Below, piece by piece: positions 26,810-34,426 of a DNA stretch of 50,916 nucleotides; position 1 is the first letter of the stretch, and each line of letters begins with the position of its first letter. The notes below the pieces were generated by a model. That model was not told the origin of the DNA. It saw only the letters and a list, made by a program, of their open reading frames with translations, and searched no databases. Location of the stretch: NCBI RefSeq assembly GCF_001598355.1, contig NZ_BCYU01000031.1:1-50916 (forward strand), read 5' to 3'. Position numbers and translations under genes: made by a program. Source of the DNA: Sphingomonas asaccharolytica NBRC 15499 (GTDB lineage: Bacteria > Pseudomonadota > Alphaproteobacteria > Sphingomonadales > Sphingomonadaceae).

Positions 26810-27294
26810 GCCGCCGTCTCGCCCTTGCCGCGACTTTGCTGATCGGCGTACCGGCTTCCGCGCAAACCGCGCGACCGGTGCTCGATTATGCCAGCGCCGC
26901 CAAGATCCGCGACACTTGCCTCGGCTATGCGCGCGCGCACAATATCAAGGTCGCGATGGTCGTGCTCGAGAATCACGGCATGACGGTGACGCTTGCGCAT
27001 ATGGACGGCGTGTCAATGGGGGTCGGCGAGATCGCGTTGTGGAAGGCGACCTCCGCCGCCAAATATGGCCGCGCCACTGCCGATACCGCCGCGCTCAATC
27101 CGCCGGCGAACATGCCGAGCGCCGCGACGATCATGGGCGGCGTGCCGATCTATTCGGCCGACGGCGTGCTTCTGGGCGGCGTCGGCACGTCGGGCGGCAA
27201 GCCCGCCGACGATGCCGCGTGCGGCACCGCCGGCATCGAGGCGGCAGGGCTCAAGGCGGCAAAGCCCGACCCTGCCCCCGCTCGGGCTCAGTAA
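26806..27294 (+). CDS. Exported GlcG/HbpS-like (DUF336) heme-binding-type protein
   Basis: A 162 aa protein with a cleavable signal (LALAATLLIGVPASAQT) and a GlcG/HbpS-type domain: AHNIKVAMVVLENHG, LAHMDGVSMGVGEIALWKAT, AATIMGGVPIYSADGVLLGG and GVGTSGG. Members of this family bind heme or stabilise small cofactors; the exact role is unsettled. Translational coupling to the cytochrome (ATGA) suggests a job in the same periplasmic electron path. It converges with CMD2, their ends overlapping by seven bases. Confidence 0.8.
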   Translation: MSRRLALAATLLIGVPASAQTARPVLDYASAAKIRDTCLGYARAHNIKVAMVVLENHGMTVTLAHMDGVSMGVGEIALWKATSAAKYGRATADTAALNPPANMPSAATIMGGVPIYSADGVLLGGVGTSGGKPADDAACGTAGIEAAGLKAAKPDPAPARAQ

Positions 27295-27677
27295 GCGTCG
27301 ATTTCCTTGAGCGCTTCGGCGGCGAGCGCCCAGCTCTCGACGCCGCCGGCAACGCCGATATACATCGTCGTCTGGAGCAGGGTTTCGCGGATATCCTCCT
27401 TGGTCGCGCCATTAGCGATCGCGCATTTGACCATACGCTTCAGCGGGATCTGGCGGTTGAGCGCGGCGCTGATCGCGATGGTGATCAGGCAACGTTCGCG
27501 CAACGTCAGCCCGGGCCGCGTCCAGGTTTCGCCAAAAACGGCGGAAGTGACGTAATTCTCGAGCGGCTCGCTGAAATCGTCGGCATTGTCGAGCCGCTCG
27601 ATGCTGGCATCGCCGAACATCTGCCTGCGCAGCTCGCGGCCGGCCTGGAATGCGGGGTCTTCGGTCTTGAGCGCCAC
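27288..27677 (-). CDS. Carboxymuconolactone decarboxylase family protein (CMD2, PcaC-like)
   Basis: A 129 aa PcaC-like protein with the pattern RRQMFGDASIERLDNADDF, FGETWTRPGLTLRERCLITI and a central MVKCAIANGATKEDIRETLL. The family includes 4-carboxymuconolactone decarboxylase. It follows the hydrolase by three bases. It pairs with CMD4 at 42.2 kb, which has the same order relative to a paralogous hydrolase, so hydrolase plus CMD looks like a reused two-step module. No pcaB, pcaD or other beta-ketoadipate genes are seen, so the substrate is probably not the classical one. Confidence 0.85.
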   Translation of the reverse strand: MALKTEDPAFQAGRELRRQMFGDASIERLDNADDFSEPLENYVTSAVFGETWTRPGLTLRERCLITIAISAALNRQIPLKRMVKCAIANGATKEDIRETLLQTTMYIGVAGGVESWALAAEALKEIDAY

Positions 27678-27680
27678 GGT

Positions 27681-28613
27681 CTAGTTCCTTGCGTTCGTGA
27701 GGGTTCGGAAGGTGTCGCCGAGCCAGCGCATTTCGGCGCAGGCGGGGGCGGAGAAACGGACGGCGCGGAGGAAGCCGTGACACATGTCCGGAGCAACGCG
27801 GAACTCGCAATGCACGCCGGCAGCGCCAAGCCGCTCGACGAATTCGCGACCCTCGTCGACCAGCGCGTCATGCTCGGCCTCGAGCAGGATCGCCGGCGGC
27901 AGGCCGTCAAGATTGCTGCGTAGCGGCACCTCGAACGGTGCCGGATCGCGGGCGTCGGCGTCGCGATAGGCGGCTATAACCGCCCTGATCAGCGGCAGCG
28001 TCAGCACCGGATCGCGAACGGCACCATAAGCGGCGCGGCCATTGTCGACATCGAACATGCCGTATGCAAGCAATTGGCAAACCAGCTTCGGGCCGCCGCG
28101 ATCGCGAGCGAGAATCGCAACCTGCACCGCGAGGAACGCGCCGGCGCTGTCGCCGGCGACCGCGATCCGCGCCGGATCGATGGCGAGGACGCTCGCCATC
28201 CGCGCGGTCCAGGAGAGCGCGTCAAAGCATTGTTCGACCGTCGCGCGCGGCGTGGCTTCGGGCAGACGGGCATAATGGACGCTGATCACCACCGCGCCCG
28301 TCGCCTCGGCCAGCGCCATCGCCAGCGGTTGATAGGTCTCGATGCTGCCGGTGGTGAAGCCGCCGCCATGAAAATAGACGATCGCCGGCAGCGCCCCTTC
28401 CCCGGTCGGACGATAGATACGCACCGGCACCTCGTCCCCGGCTCGCACCACGGAGCTGTTGGCGACCGTCATCCCCGTCGGCAGAGGGTACGCGATCCGC
28501 TGTGCATCGCGGTCGGCGAGGAGGCGCGCCGTTTCGAGCGGGGTACCAGGCGTGCCGCGGACGGCATTCAGATACTCGGCCAATCCCGCGGCGAGCCTGG
28601 GATTGTCGCTCAT
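27681..28613 (-). CDS. Alpha/beta hydrolase, hormone-sensitive-lipase type
   Basis: A 310 aa hydrolase of the HSL/esterase IV group. The oxyanion motif YFHGGGF, nucleophile motif GDSAGA and late Asp/His (EAEHDALVDEG; MCHGFLR) are all present. The start at 28613 lies one base after the MetE1 stop; an upstream ORF extension would run inside MetE1. It is closely similar to the hydrolase at 42.5-43.5 kb and, like it, precedes a PcaC-like gene. Expected activity is cleavage of a small ester or lactone in the cytoplasm. Confidence 0.85.
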   Translation of the reverse strand: MSDNPRLAAGLAEYLNAVRGTPGTPLETARLLADRDAQRIAYPLPTGMTVANSSVVRAGDEVPVRIYRPTGEGALPAIVYFHGGGFTTGSIETYQPLAMALAEATGAVVISVHYARLPEATPRATVEQCFDALSWTARMASVLAIDPARIAVAGDSAGAFLAVQVAILARDRGGPKLVCQLLAYGMFDVDNGRAAYGAVRDPVLTLPLIRAVIAAYRDADARDPAPFEVPLRSNLDGLPPAILLEAEHDALVDEGREFVERLGAAGVHCEFRVAPDMCHGFLRAVRFSAPACAEMRWLGDTFRTLTNARN

Positions 28614-28614
28614 C

Positions 28615-29823
28615 TCATGGCCACAACTGCCGCGAGGCCAAAGCGGCGCCCTCGACCAACGCCGACAGCTTGGCCCACTGCACCTCGGGATGGACCCTCG
28701 CCATGTTCCAGCCCTGCGAGAAGCCGCAATCGGTGCCGGCGATGACATTCTCGCGCCCGACCACGCTCGCAAAGTTCGAGATCCGCCACGCGACCAGCTC
28801 GGGATGCTCGACGACGTTGGTCTGGTGGCTGATCACCCCAGGGACGAGGATCTTGCCGTCGGGCAGCTTCACGTCCTTCCACACCATCCATTCGTGCTCG
28901 TGGCGCGGATTGGCGCCTTCGATCACATAGGCCTGCGCCTTGATCTTCAGAATGATGTCGATGACCTCGTGCAGCGGCACGTCGGTGGTGTGCGGCGTGT
29001 TCATGCTGCCCCAGCACATGTGATAGCGCACGCGGTCCTCGGGAATGCCGCGCAACGCGTGGTTATAGGCTTCGACCTGACGCTCGGAGGCGCGCCGCAG
29101 ATCCTCGGGGGTCGGATTGGGATTGCCGGGCAGCACCTGGTTGCGCGCCGGCAGGCCAAGGTCGAGCTGGACGACATAGCCGGCGTCGACGATCGCCTTG
29201 TATTCGACATGCATCGCATCGGCGAGCGCGTAGAGATATTCGGATTCGGTCGCGTACACCGTGCCGGCATCGGCATCGTCGCGCGCCGGCGTGGCCGAGG
29301 GCATGAACGCCTCGACGAAGTCCTTGCCGGCGAGCGCCGCCGCGTAATTGTCGAGATCGGTCTGGAGCGCATCCTGCCCGACATAATGGATCGGCGCCGC
29401 GACGCGGACACGCGCCGGCGGCGTATTGGCCGCCTTGCGGACCTTCTCGGCGTCGAGCTCGGGGGGCATCCACATGGTTTTGTACATGGCGTTGTACTGG
29501 GTCATGAAGCCCGGGAATTCCTCGGTCAGCGCCGCATAATAGGCGCCACGCTCCGAGGGCGGGACCTTTTCCAGACCGCCGAGCCGCTCGACCACATAAT
29601 TGTGGAAACTCGGCTTGGAGATTTCGCCATCGCTGGGAATGTCGATGCCGATCTCCGCCTGCTTGGCCACGACATCGGCGACTCCCTGGCGGACATCGCG
29701 CTGGAACTGCGCCTCGTCGACGGGCTCGCCGAGGACCTTGGCCATCATCCCCTGAAGCACGTTGAGCGGCCGGATCAAGCTGCCTACATGAGTCGTAAGG
29801 ATGCGATCTGTGCTGCGCTTCAC
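28615..29823 (-). CDS. MetE-like zinc methyltransferase-fold protein (MetE1)
   Basis: A 402 aa protein related to the catalytic half of cobalamin-independent methionine synthase. Probable zinc ligands are H268 and C270 (YHMCWGS), E302 (VIEGAN) and C366 (GTDCGF). It lacks the N-terminal barrel that helps bind folylpolyglutamate in full-length MetE (about 750 aa). Full MetE has HMCYC and an IDEP motif; here these read HMCWG and QLDLG, so methionine synthesis is not assured. Short homologues include folate-independent methionine synthases and epoxyalkane:CoM transferases. It begins an operon with the hydrolase and CMD2, and motifs A and B lie upstream. Confidence 0.8.
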   Translation of the reverse strand: MKRSTDRILTTHVGSLIRPLNVLQGMMAKVLGEPVDEAQFQRDVRQGVADVVAKQAEIGIDIPSDGEISKPSFHNYVVERLGGLEKVPPSERGAYYAALTEEFPGFMTQYNAMYKTMWMPPELDAEKVRKAANTPPARVRVAAPIHYVGQDALQTDLDNYAAALAGKDFVEAFMPSATPARDDADAGTVYATESEYLYALADAMHVEYKAIVDAGYVVQLDLGLPARNQVLPGNPNPTPEDLRRASERQVEAYNHALRGIPEDRVRYHMCWGSMNTPHTTDVPLHEVIDIILKIKAQAYVIEGANPRHEHEWMVWKDVKLPDGKILVPGVISHQTNVVEHPELVAWRISNFASVVGRENVIAGTDCGFSQGWNMARVHPEVQWAKLSALVEGAALASRQLWP

Positions 29824-29883
29824 ATCATCTCCTGTCGCTGGCTGCCTTGCTGGCGGACCGGGTTACCGCCTTCGCATATGAAA

Positions 29884-29900
29884 GCTTGGCTTATAGCCGC
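29884..29900 (-). promoter_or_regulatory. Motif B site upstream of MetE1
   Basis: The minus strand reads GCGGCTATAAGCCAAGC, a near palindrome (GGCT-ATA-AGCC) containing TATAAG, 67 bases before the MetE1 start. The same TATAAG lies 63 bases before the LLM gene start (33153) and the SMP-30 start (35362), so the spacing is conserved. It could be a -10 box or a regulator site. Confidence 0.45.
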
Positions 29901-29911
29901 ACTGCTGCCAT

Positions 29912-29928
29912 GTTGAATGGCATTTGTA
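29912..29928. promoter_or_regulatory. Motif A, site 6 (MetE1/aldolase divergent region)
   Basis: GTTGAATGGCATTTGTA matches site 1 at 12 of 17 and the 38029 site at 14 of 17 positions. It lies in the 146-base region between MetE1 (minus) and the HpcH/HpaI aldolase (plus), 42 bases before the aldolase start. Confidence 0.55.
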
Positions 29929-29969
29929 AATAGCAACTCCGCCAAGCGGATCGGGAGAGGGATGCGGCA

Positions 29970-30743
29970 ATGTTCAACGGCGACGTGAAACGCAAATTGG
30001 AGGCCGGAGAGGTCGTCTTCGGCAGTTTCGTCAAGCTCGACGCCCCCGCCATCGTCGAGCTGTACGGTATCGCCGAGTTCGATTTCGTAATCCTCGACGC
30101 CGAACATGGCTGCTACACGCATGCCGGCCTCGAGAACATGATCCGCACCTGCGAACGGATGGGGATGAGCAGTGTCGTCCGCACCCCCGATGCCGGCGAG
30201 GCCAATATCCTCCACGTCCTCGATAGCGGCGCGAGCGGCATCCAGGTGCCCTCGCTCAGGAGCGCGGCGGACGTGCGCGAGGTGATTCGCAAGGCCAAAT
30301 ACTGGCCACTCGGCGAGCGTGGCTCGGCGCGCGCGTGCCGCGCCGCGGCTTACGGCACTCTCCCCGACTACGAACAGCGCGCCAATCGCGAGACCCTGGT
30401 CAGCGTCCATGTCGAGAACAAGGAGATGGTCGAGGATATCGAGGCGTTGTGCGCGGTCGACGAGCTCGACGTGCTGTTCATCGGCCCCGGCGATCTCAGC
30501 GCCTCGCTCGGCCATCCCGGCGATGCCGCGCACCCCGATGTCGTCGCGGCGATCGACCGCGTGATCGAGGTGGCGGCGGGCCGCAAGCATATCGGCACCG
30601 TCGTCGCCAATGTCGCCCAGCTCGAATCCTATGTCGCGCGCGGCGTCCATTACATCGCCTGGCTTTCCGAGCTCGGCATGCTGCGCGGCGCGCTCAACGC
30701 GGCGGCGGGCAATTTCAAATCCTATCGGGGAGAGGCGAAGTGA
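29970..30743 (+). CDS. HpcH/HpaI-family aldolase
   Basis: A 257 aa class II pyruvate-type aldolase that would cleave a 4-hydroxy-2-oxo acid to pyruvate or oxaloacetate-type products plus an aldehyde. Family marks: ILDAEHGCY with catalytic H46, VVRTPDAGE (Arg), GIQVPSL, KYWPLGERG, metal ligands Glu in VHVENKEM and Asp in FIGPGDLSAS. The start at 29970 has GGGAGAGGG upstream. It overlaps CMD3 by four bases. This is a plausible last step of an aromatic meta-cleavage route, but no complete meta pathway is visible around it. Confidence 0.88.
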   Translation: MFNGDVKRKLEAGEVVFGSFVKLDAPAIVELYGIAEFDFVILDAEHGCYTHAGLENMIRTCERMGMSSVVRTPDAGEANILHVLDSGASGIQVPSLRSAADVREVIRKAKYWPLGERGSARACRAAAYGTLPDYEQRANRETLVSVHVENKEMVEDIEALCAVDELDVLFIGPGDLSASLGHPGDAAHPDVVAAIDRVIEVAAGRKHIGTVVANVAQLESYVARGVHYIAWLSELGMLRGALNAAAGNFKSYRGEAK

Positions 30744-31069
30744 AGCGACCATCTGGCGGACGCGGCAGGGAACTGGCGGGGGTGGCGCCGTTCCTGGACG
30801 AAATCACCCAGAGCGTCCTCTACGACAAGGTCTGGGAGCGCGCCGAACTCTCGAAGCGTGACCGCAGCCTGATCACCATAACCTGTCTGATCGCGCTCAA
30901 CCGCGAACAGGCACAGGGGCATATGGAACTGGGACTAGAGAACGGCCTGACCGTCGAGGAACTCGGTGAGGCGATCGCGCACATCGCCTTCTACGCCGGC
31001 TGGCCGGTTTCGGTAAGCGCGGCGCGCAAGCTCAAGAATATCGTCGATGCGAAGGCCGAGCAGACCTGA
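30740..31069 (+). CDS. Carboxymuconolactone decarboxylase-like protein (CMD3)
   Basis: A 109 aa CMD/AhpD-fold protein without a CxxC. It starts at GTG 30740, overlapping the aldolase stop as GTGA; a longer ORF is only a shadow over the aldolase. Core: VWERAELSKRDRSLITITCL and GLENGLTVEELGEAIAH. It is paralogous to CMD1 behind ferB. Coupling to an aldolase suggests it acts on the same or the preceding carboxylated intermediate. The reaction is unknown. Confidence 0.8.
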   Translation: MKRPSGGRGRELAGVAPFLDEITQSVLYDKVWERAELSKRDRSLITITCLIALNREQAQGHMELGLENGLTVEELGEAIAHIAFYAGWPVSVSAARKLKNIVDAKAEQT

Positions 31070-31075
31070 CACCCA

Positions 31076-31115
31076 CGCTCCTCGTCCCCCGCGAAGCGGG
31101 GCGAGGGAATGAGCG
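31076..31115. terminator. Possible bidirectional hairpin between convergent genes
   Basis: CGCTC at the left and GAGCG at the right enclose a GC-rich imperfect inverted repeat (CTCGTCCCCCGC / GCGGGGCGAG) with a GAA loop. It fills the 48-base gap between convergent CMD3 and SDR genes. There is no long T run, so termination is only suggested by structure and position. Confidence 0.35.
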
Positions 31116-31117
31116 AG

Positions 31118-31846
31118 TTATCCCCGTCCCAGAAACGGGATCTTGTTCTGCACCATCAGCGCTTCGTAGAAATTCAGGTGATCCGGCATATCGGCCATGT
31201 GGACGATGATACCCGCGGCGTCCTCCGCCCGCGCGGTCATTTCGGTCGGCTTGGTGCTGGGGCCGCCGCCCAACTCCGTTGCGACGATGCCAGGGTGGAA
31301 CGCCGAAACCGCGATATTGTCCGCGCGGCAATCGACCGCCAGGGCGCGGGTCAGGCCGGCGAGGCCCCATTTGCTCGCGGTATAGGCCGGACTGTCCTTG
31401 CGCGGCACCTTGGCGGAGATCGATCCGACATTGATGATCCGCCCCCTGCCCTGCGCCTTCATGATCGGGATCGCCGATCGCGCGCACAGAAATGCCGAGG
31501 TGAGGTTGGTGTCGATGACGCGGCGCCACAGCGCGAGGTCGGTCAGCTCGGCCGGCGTGCTGTCCGCAACGCCGGCATTGTTGATCAGCACGTCGACCGT
31601 GCCGAACCGCGCCAGTGCGTCCGCGAAGAGATTGGCGACCGCGTCCTCGTCGGTGACGTCGGTCGCCACCGCCAGCGCCTCGCCGCCTGTCGCCTCGATC
31701 AGATCGACCAATGCACCCAGACGCTCGGCGCGGCGCGCGGCGAGGACGACCCTGGCGCCCTTTTCAACGAAGGCGATGGCGCAGGCCGCGCCGATCCCGG
31801 AGCTGGCCCCGGTGATCACGACGACCCTGCCCTCGAGGATGCTCAC
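31118..31846 (-). CDS. Short-chain dehydrogenase/reductase
   Basis: A 242 aa classical SDR oxidising or reducing a hydroxyl/keto group with NAD(P). The cofactor motif TGASSGIG is at residues 11-18, NNAG follows, and the catalytic Ser-Tyr-Lys set is in NVGSISAK and SPAYTASKWG. The start is GTG 31846, overlapping the LLM gene stop as GTGA. It is co-transcribed with that monooxygenase, so it probably handles the oxygenated product or its precursor. The substrate is unknown. Confidence 0.88.
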   Translation of the reverse strand: MSILEGRVVVITGASSGIGAACAIAFVEKGARVVLAARRAERLGALVDLIEATGGEALAVATDVTDEDAVANLFADALARFGTVDVLINNAGVADSTPAELTDLALWRRVIDTNLTSAFLCARSAIPIMKAQGRGRIINVGSISAKVPRKDSPAYTASKWGLAGLTRALAVDCRADNIAVSAFHPGIVATELGGGPSTKPTEMTARAEDAAGIIVHMADMPDHLNFYEALMVQNKIPFLGRG

Positions 31847-33153
31847 GTCTTCGCAGCCTTTTCCGCCTGGTTCGAAACCAGCGCCAGGGGATCGTCCGCC
31901 ACCACCGCCAGCCCGCCGCCACGATCCGAGCGGACATTCTCGTAGGTCCCGGCTTCCTTCTTGCGAAGGCCATAGGATTTGACGATCTCGATATCCTCGA
32001 CCGCGAGTGGCGCCATCTTCTGCTTGCGCGCCAGCGCCGCCTCGAAATAGGGCGCCAGTTCGGCTTGCTTCTTCGCCAGACGTTCCTCCTCGCCCACTTT
32101 CAGCCGCGGCATCGCGGTGGTCGCGAACAGCTCGAGCGATTCGCAGATATGGTCGTGGTTGGCGGGGCCGGTCTGCTGGACGAAGATGATCTGGTCGACG
32201 CCGACGTCCGCATAGGCCTTGCAATGGTCATGGACCTGCTCGGGCGTGCCGATGCCGCCATTGCCGTGATTGTCCTCGATCCCCGCCTCGGCCTTCTTGA
32301 AATCTTCCCACACGCTCGAATGGCCGGGCTTGAGCTTGCCGAACGACGCGTAGAATCCCAGCGAATAGCCGAAATACTTGAAGCCCTCGGTCCCGCGGTC
32401 GATCGCGACCTGCTCGTCCTCATTGACCGACAGCGCGGTCACAATCGCAAAATTGGCGTTCACGGCATGGCCGATCGGCACGCATTCGTCGGACTTGATG
32501 ATGTCGTAATATTCCTGGACCCATTTGCCCGCCTGTTCGGGCGCGGCAAAGCCGAAGACGAGCGCGCCCATGCCGTTGCGCGCGGCATGCAGGATCGTGT
32601 CGCGCCGCGAGCATGCCACCCATAGCGGCGGATGCGGCGCCTGGATCGGCTTGGGCACGATATTGCGCGTCGGCATCGAGAAATGTTCGCCCTGGAAACC
32701 GGGATAGGGCGTCATCGTCAGCATGTTCGCACATTGCTCAGTCGCTTCGCGCCACATGCCCTTCTTGAGATCGGGATCGACGCCGAAACCTTCGAGCTCC
32801 ATCGCCGTGCCGCTCTCTCCGGTGCCCCATTCGACCCGGCCCTTTGAAAGCAAATCGAGCGTGGCGATCCGCTCGGCGACGCGCGCCGGATGGTTGATCA
32901 GCGGCGGCATCACGCAGATGCCATGGCCGAGCCGCATCCTTTTGGTGCGCTGGCTGAGCGCGCCGAGAAAGACGTCGGGCGCCGAGCTGTGCGAATATTC
33001 CTCGAGGAAATGATGCTCGACCAGCCAGGCATAATCATAGCCCAATTTGTCGGCGAGCTCGAGCTCGTCGAGCGCGTTGTGGAAGATCTGCATGTCCTTC
33101 GCGGCGGTGAACGGCGCGGGCGACTGATGCTCGTAAAACAGACCGAATTGCAT
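31843..33153 (-). CDS. LLM-class (luciferase-like) flavin monooxygenase
   Basis: A 436 aa TIM-barrel flavin-dependent oxidoreductase of the bacterial luciferase group. Features: MQFGLFYEHQSP, WLVEHHFLEEYSHS, MPPLINHPARVAERIATLD, GRVEWGTGES and PKPIQAPHPPLWVAC. These enzymes need reduced FMN from a separate reductase; the HpaC-like reductase at 40.5 kb is the only obvious candidate here. The C-terminal tail of about 70 residues is longer than in many family members. It is first of a two-gene unit with the SDR, with motif B 63 bases upstream. The substrate is not identifiable. Confidence 0.87.
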   Translation of the reverse strand: MQFGLFYEHQSPAPFTAAKDMQIFHNALDELELADKLGYDYAWLVEHHFLEEYSHSSAPDVFLGALSQRTKRMRLGHGICVMPPLINHPARVAERIATLDLLSKGRVEWGTGESGTAMELEGFGVDPDLKKGMWREATEQCANMLTMTPYPGFQGEHFSMPTRNIVPKPIQAPHPPLWVACSRRDTILHAARNGMGALVFGFAAPEQAGKWVQEYYDIIKSDECVPIGHAVNANFAIVTALSVNEDEQVAIDRGTEGFKYFGYSLGFYASFGKLKPGHSSVWEDFKKAEAGIEDNHGNGGIGTPEQVHDHCKAYADVGVDQIIFVQQTGPANHDHICESLELFATTAMPRLKVGEEERLAKKQAELAPYFEAALARKQKMAPLAVEDIEIVKSYGLRKKEAGTYENVRSDRGGGLAVVADDPLALVSNQAEKAAKT

Positions 33154-33203
33154 TGCGCTGTCTCTCCGGTTCCTCTCCCGCCCGGAATTCCGATGCGGTA
33201 CAC

Positions 33204-33243
33204 TTTGACAGCCTATCTTATAACAGCCTATCTGACATTATGG
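33204..33243. promoter_or_regulatory. Motif B direct repeat between the LLM and MetE2 genes
   Basis: ACAGCCTATCT occurs twice (33208-33218 and 33223-33233), 15 bases apart, with TTATA between the copies. On the minus strand this reads AGGCTGTTATAAGATAGG, with TATAAG 63 bases before the LLM start. A 36-base stretch matches the site at 35.4 kb at about 25 positions. A TTCGTC half site of motif A lies further right at 33284-33289. The rest of the 220-base gap shows nothing clear. Confidence 0.5.
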
Positions 33244-33373
33244 AAGATGCCGGTGGTCGAATTCTGCCAAATTCCCGATCTGCGTTCGTCATTGTCGAAA
33301 ATCGTTCACAATGCTGCAGTCACTCCTTATGGTCGGCGTTACCGTCGAGTAACGGGAATGAGGGGATGTGCCG

Positions 33374-34402
33374 ATGAATATGCTGCTGCCCACGACACTT
33401 GTTGGATCCTACGCAATGCCGGAATGGCTGATCGATCGGGCCCGCCTTGCCGGTCGGTTCCCGCCGCGGGTGCGCGCCCTCGAACTCTGGCGCCCGGCCC
33501 CCGACCATCTCGAGGAAGCGCAGGACGATGCCACGATCATGGCCATTCACCTGCAGGAACGGGCTGGGATCGATATCGTCACCGACGGCGAGATGCGCCG
33601 GGAAAGCTATTCGAACCGCTTCGCGACAGCGCTCGAAGGGGTTGATCTCGACAATCCGGGCGTCGCGCTCGACCGTAGCGGCCACCCCAATCCGGTGCCG
33701 CGCGTCACCGGCCGGATCCGCCGCAGGCATTCCGTCCAGGTCCGCGATGTCGAATTCCTGCGGCGCAACACCGATCGCAGGATCAAGATCACCGTGCCCG
33801 GCCCGTTCACGATGACCCAGCAGGCACAGAACGACTTTTACGCGAGCGAGGAGGAAATGGCGCTCGATTATGCGGCCGCGGTCAACGAGGAGATTCGCGA
33901 CCTGTTTGCCGCCGGTGCCGACATCGTCCAGATTGACGAGCCCTATCTCCAGGCGCGGCCCGAGAAAGCGCGGCAATATGGCGCCAAGGCGATCGATCGC
34001 GCGCTGCGGGATGTCGGCGGCGTCACCGCACTGCACGTCTGCTTCGGTTATGCCGCGATCATCCATGGCGATCGGCCGCACGGCTATGACTATCTGGGTG
34101 AGCTTGCCGGCACGCGCGTCGACCAGGTATCGGTCGAGACCGCGCAGCCGAACCTCGACCCGGCGGAGCTGGAGCCGTTGCGCGGCAAGCACATCATGGT
34201 CGGGACAATCGACTTGAACGATCCTGCGATCGAGACGCCCGAGATCGTCGCCGAGCGAATCCGCCGGGCGATGACCGTCGTGCCGGCCGACAAAATCGTC
34301 GTCGCGCCCGATTGCGGCTTCAAATACGTGCCCCGCGACATCGCCTTCGCCAAGATGCAGGCAATGGTCGAGGGCGCCGCATTGGTGCGCGCGACGCTCT
34401 GA
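33374..34402 (+). CDS. MetE-like zinc methyltransferase-fold protein (MetE2)
   Basis: A 342 aa MetE catalytic-domain homologue. Zinc-site residues: H221 and C223 (LHVCFGY), E255 (VSVETAQ) and C314 (APDCGFK). It keeps the VQIDEP segment (D188), which in MetE contacts the amino acid thiol substrate. There is no folate-binding N-terminal half. ATG 33374 is preferred to GTG 33368 because GAGGGG lies at a better distance. It is distinctly different from MetE1 and MetE3, so it may use another substrate. It stands alone, convergent with the SMP-30 gene. Possible roles: methionine synthesis from an unusual donor, or alkyl transfer from a catabolic substrate. Confidence 0.8.
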   Translation: MNMLLPTTLVGSYAMPEWLIDRARLAGRFPPRVRALELWRPAPDHLEEAQDDATIMAIHLQERAGIDIVTDGEMRRESYSNRFATALEGVDLDNPGVALDRSGHPNPVPRVTGRIRRRHSVQVRDVEFLRRNTDRRIKITVPGPFTMTQQAQNDFYASEEEMALDYAAAVNEEIRDLFAAGADIVQIDEPYLQARPEKARQYGAKAIDRALRDVGGVTALHVCFGYAAIIHGDRPHGYDYLGELAGTRVDQVSVETAQPNLDPAELEPLRGKHIMVGTIDLNDPAIETPEIVAERIRRAMTVVPADKIVVAPDCGFKYVPRDIAFAKMQAMVEGAALVRATL

Positions 34403-34426
34403 AGGTGGTCGTGCGCTGAGCCAGAT

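Noticed and set aside
27288..27677. Classical pcaC of the beta-ketoadipate pathway
   Set aside because: No pcaB, pcaD, pcaI/J or protocatechuate 3,4-dioxygenase genes nearby and a second paralogue in a similar module; only a family-level call is justified.
28615..29823. Housekeeping cobalamin-independent methionine synthase (metE)
   Set aside because: Only about half the length of MetE, without the N-terminal folate domain and with HMCWG and LDLG changes. The symbol is withheld for all three paralogues.
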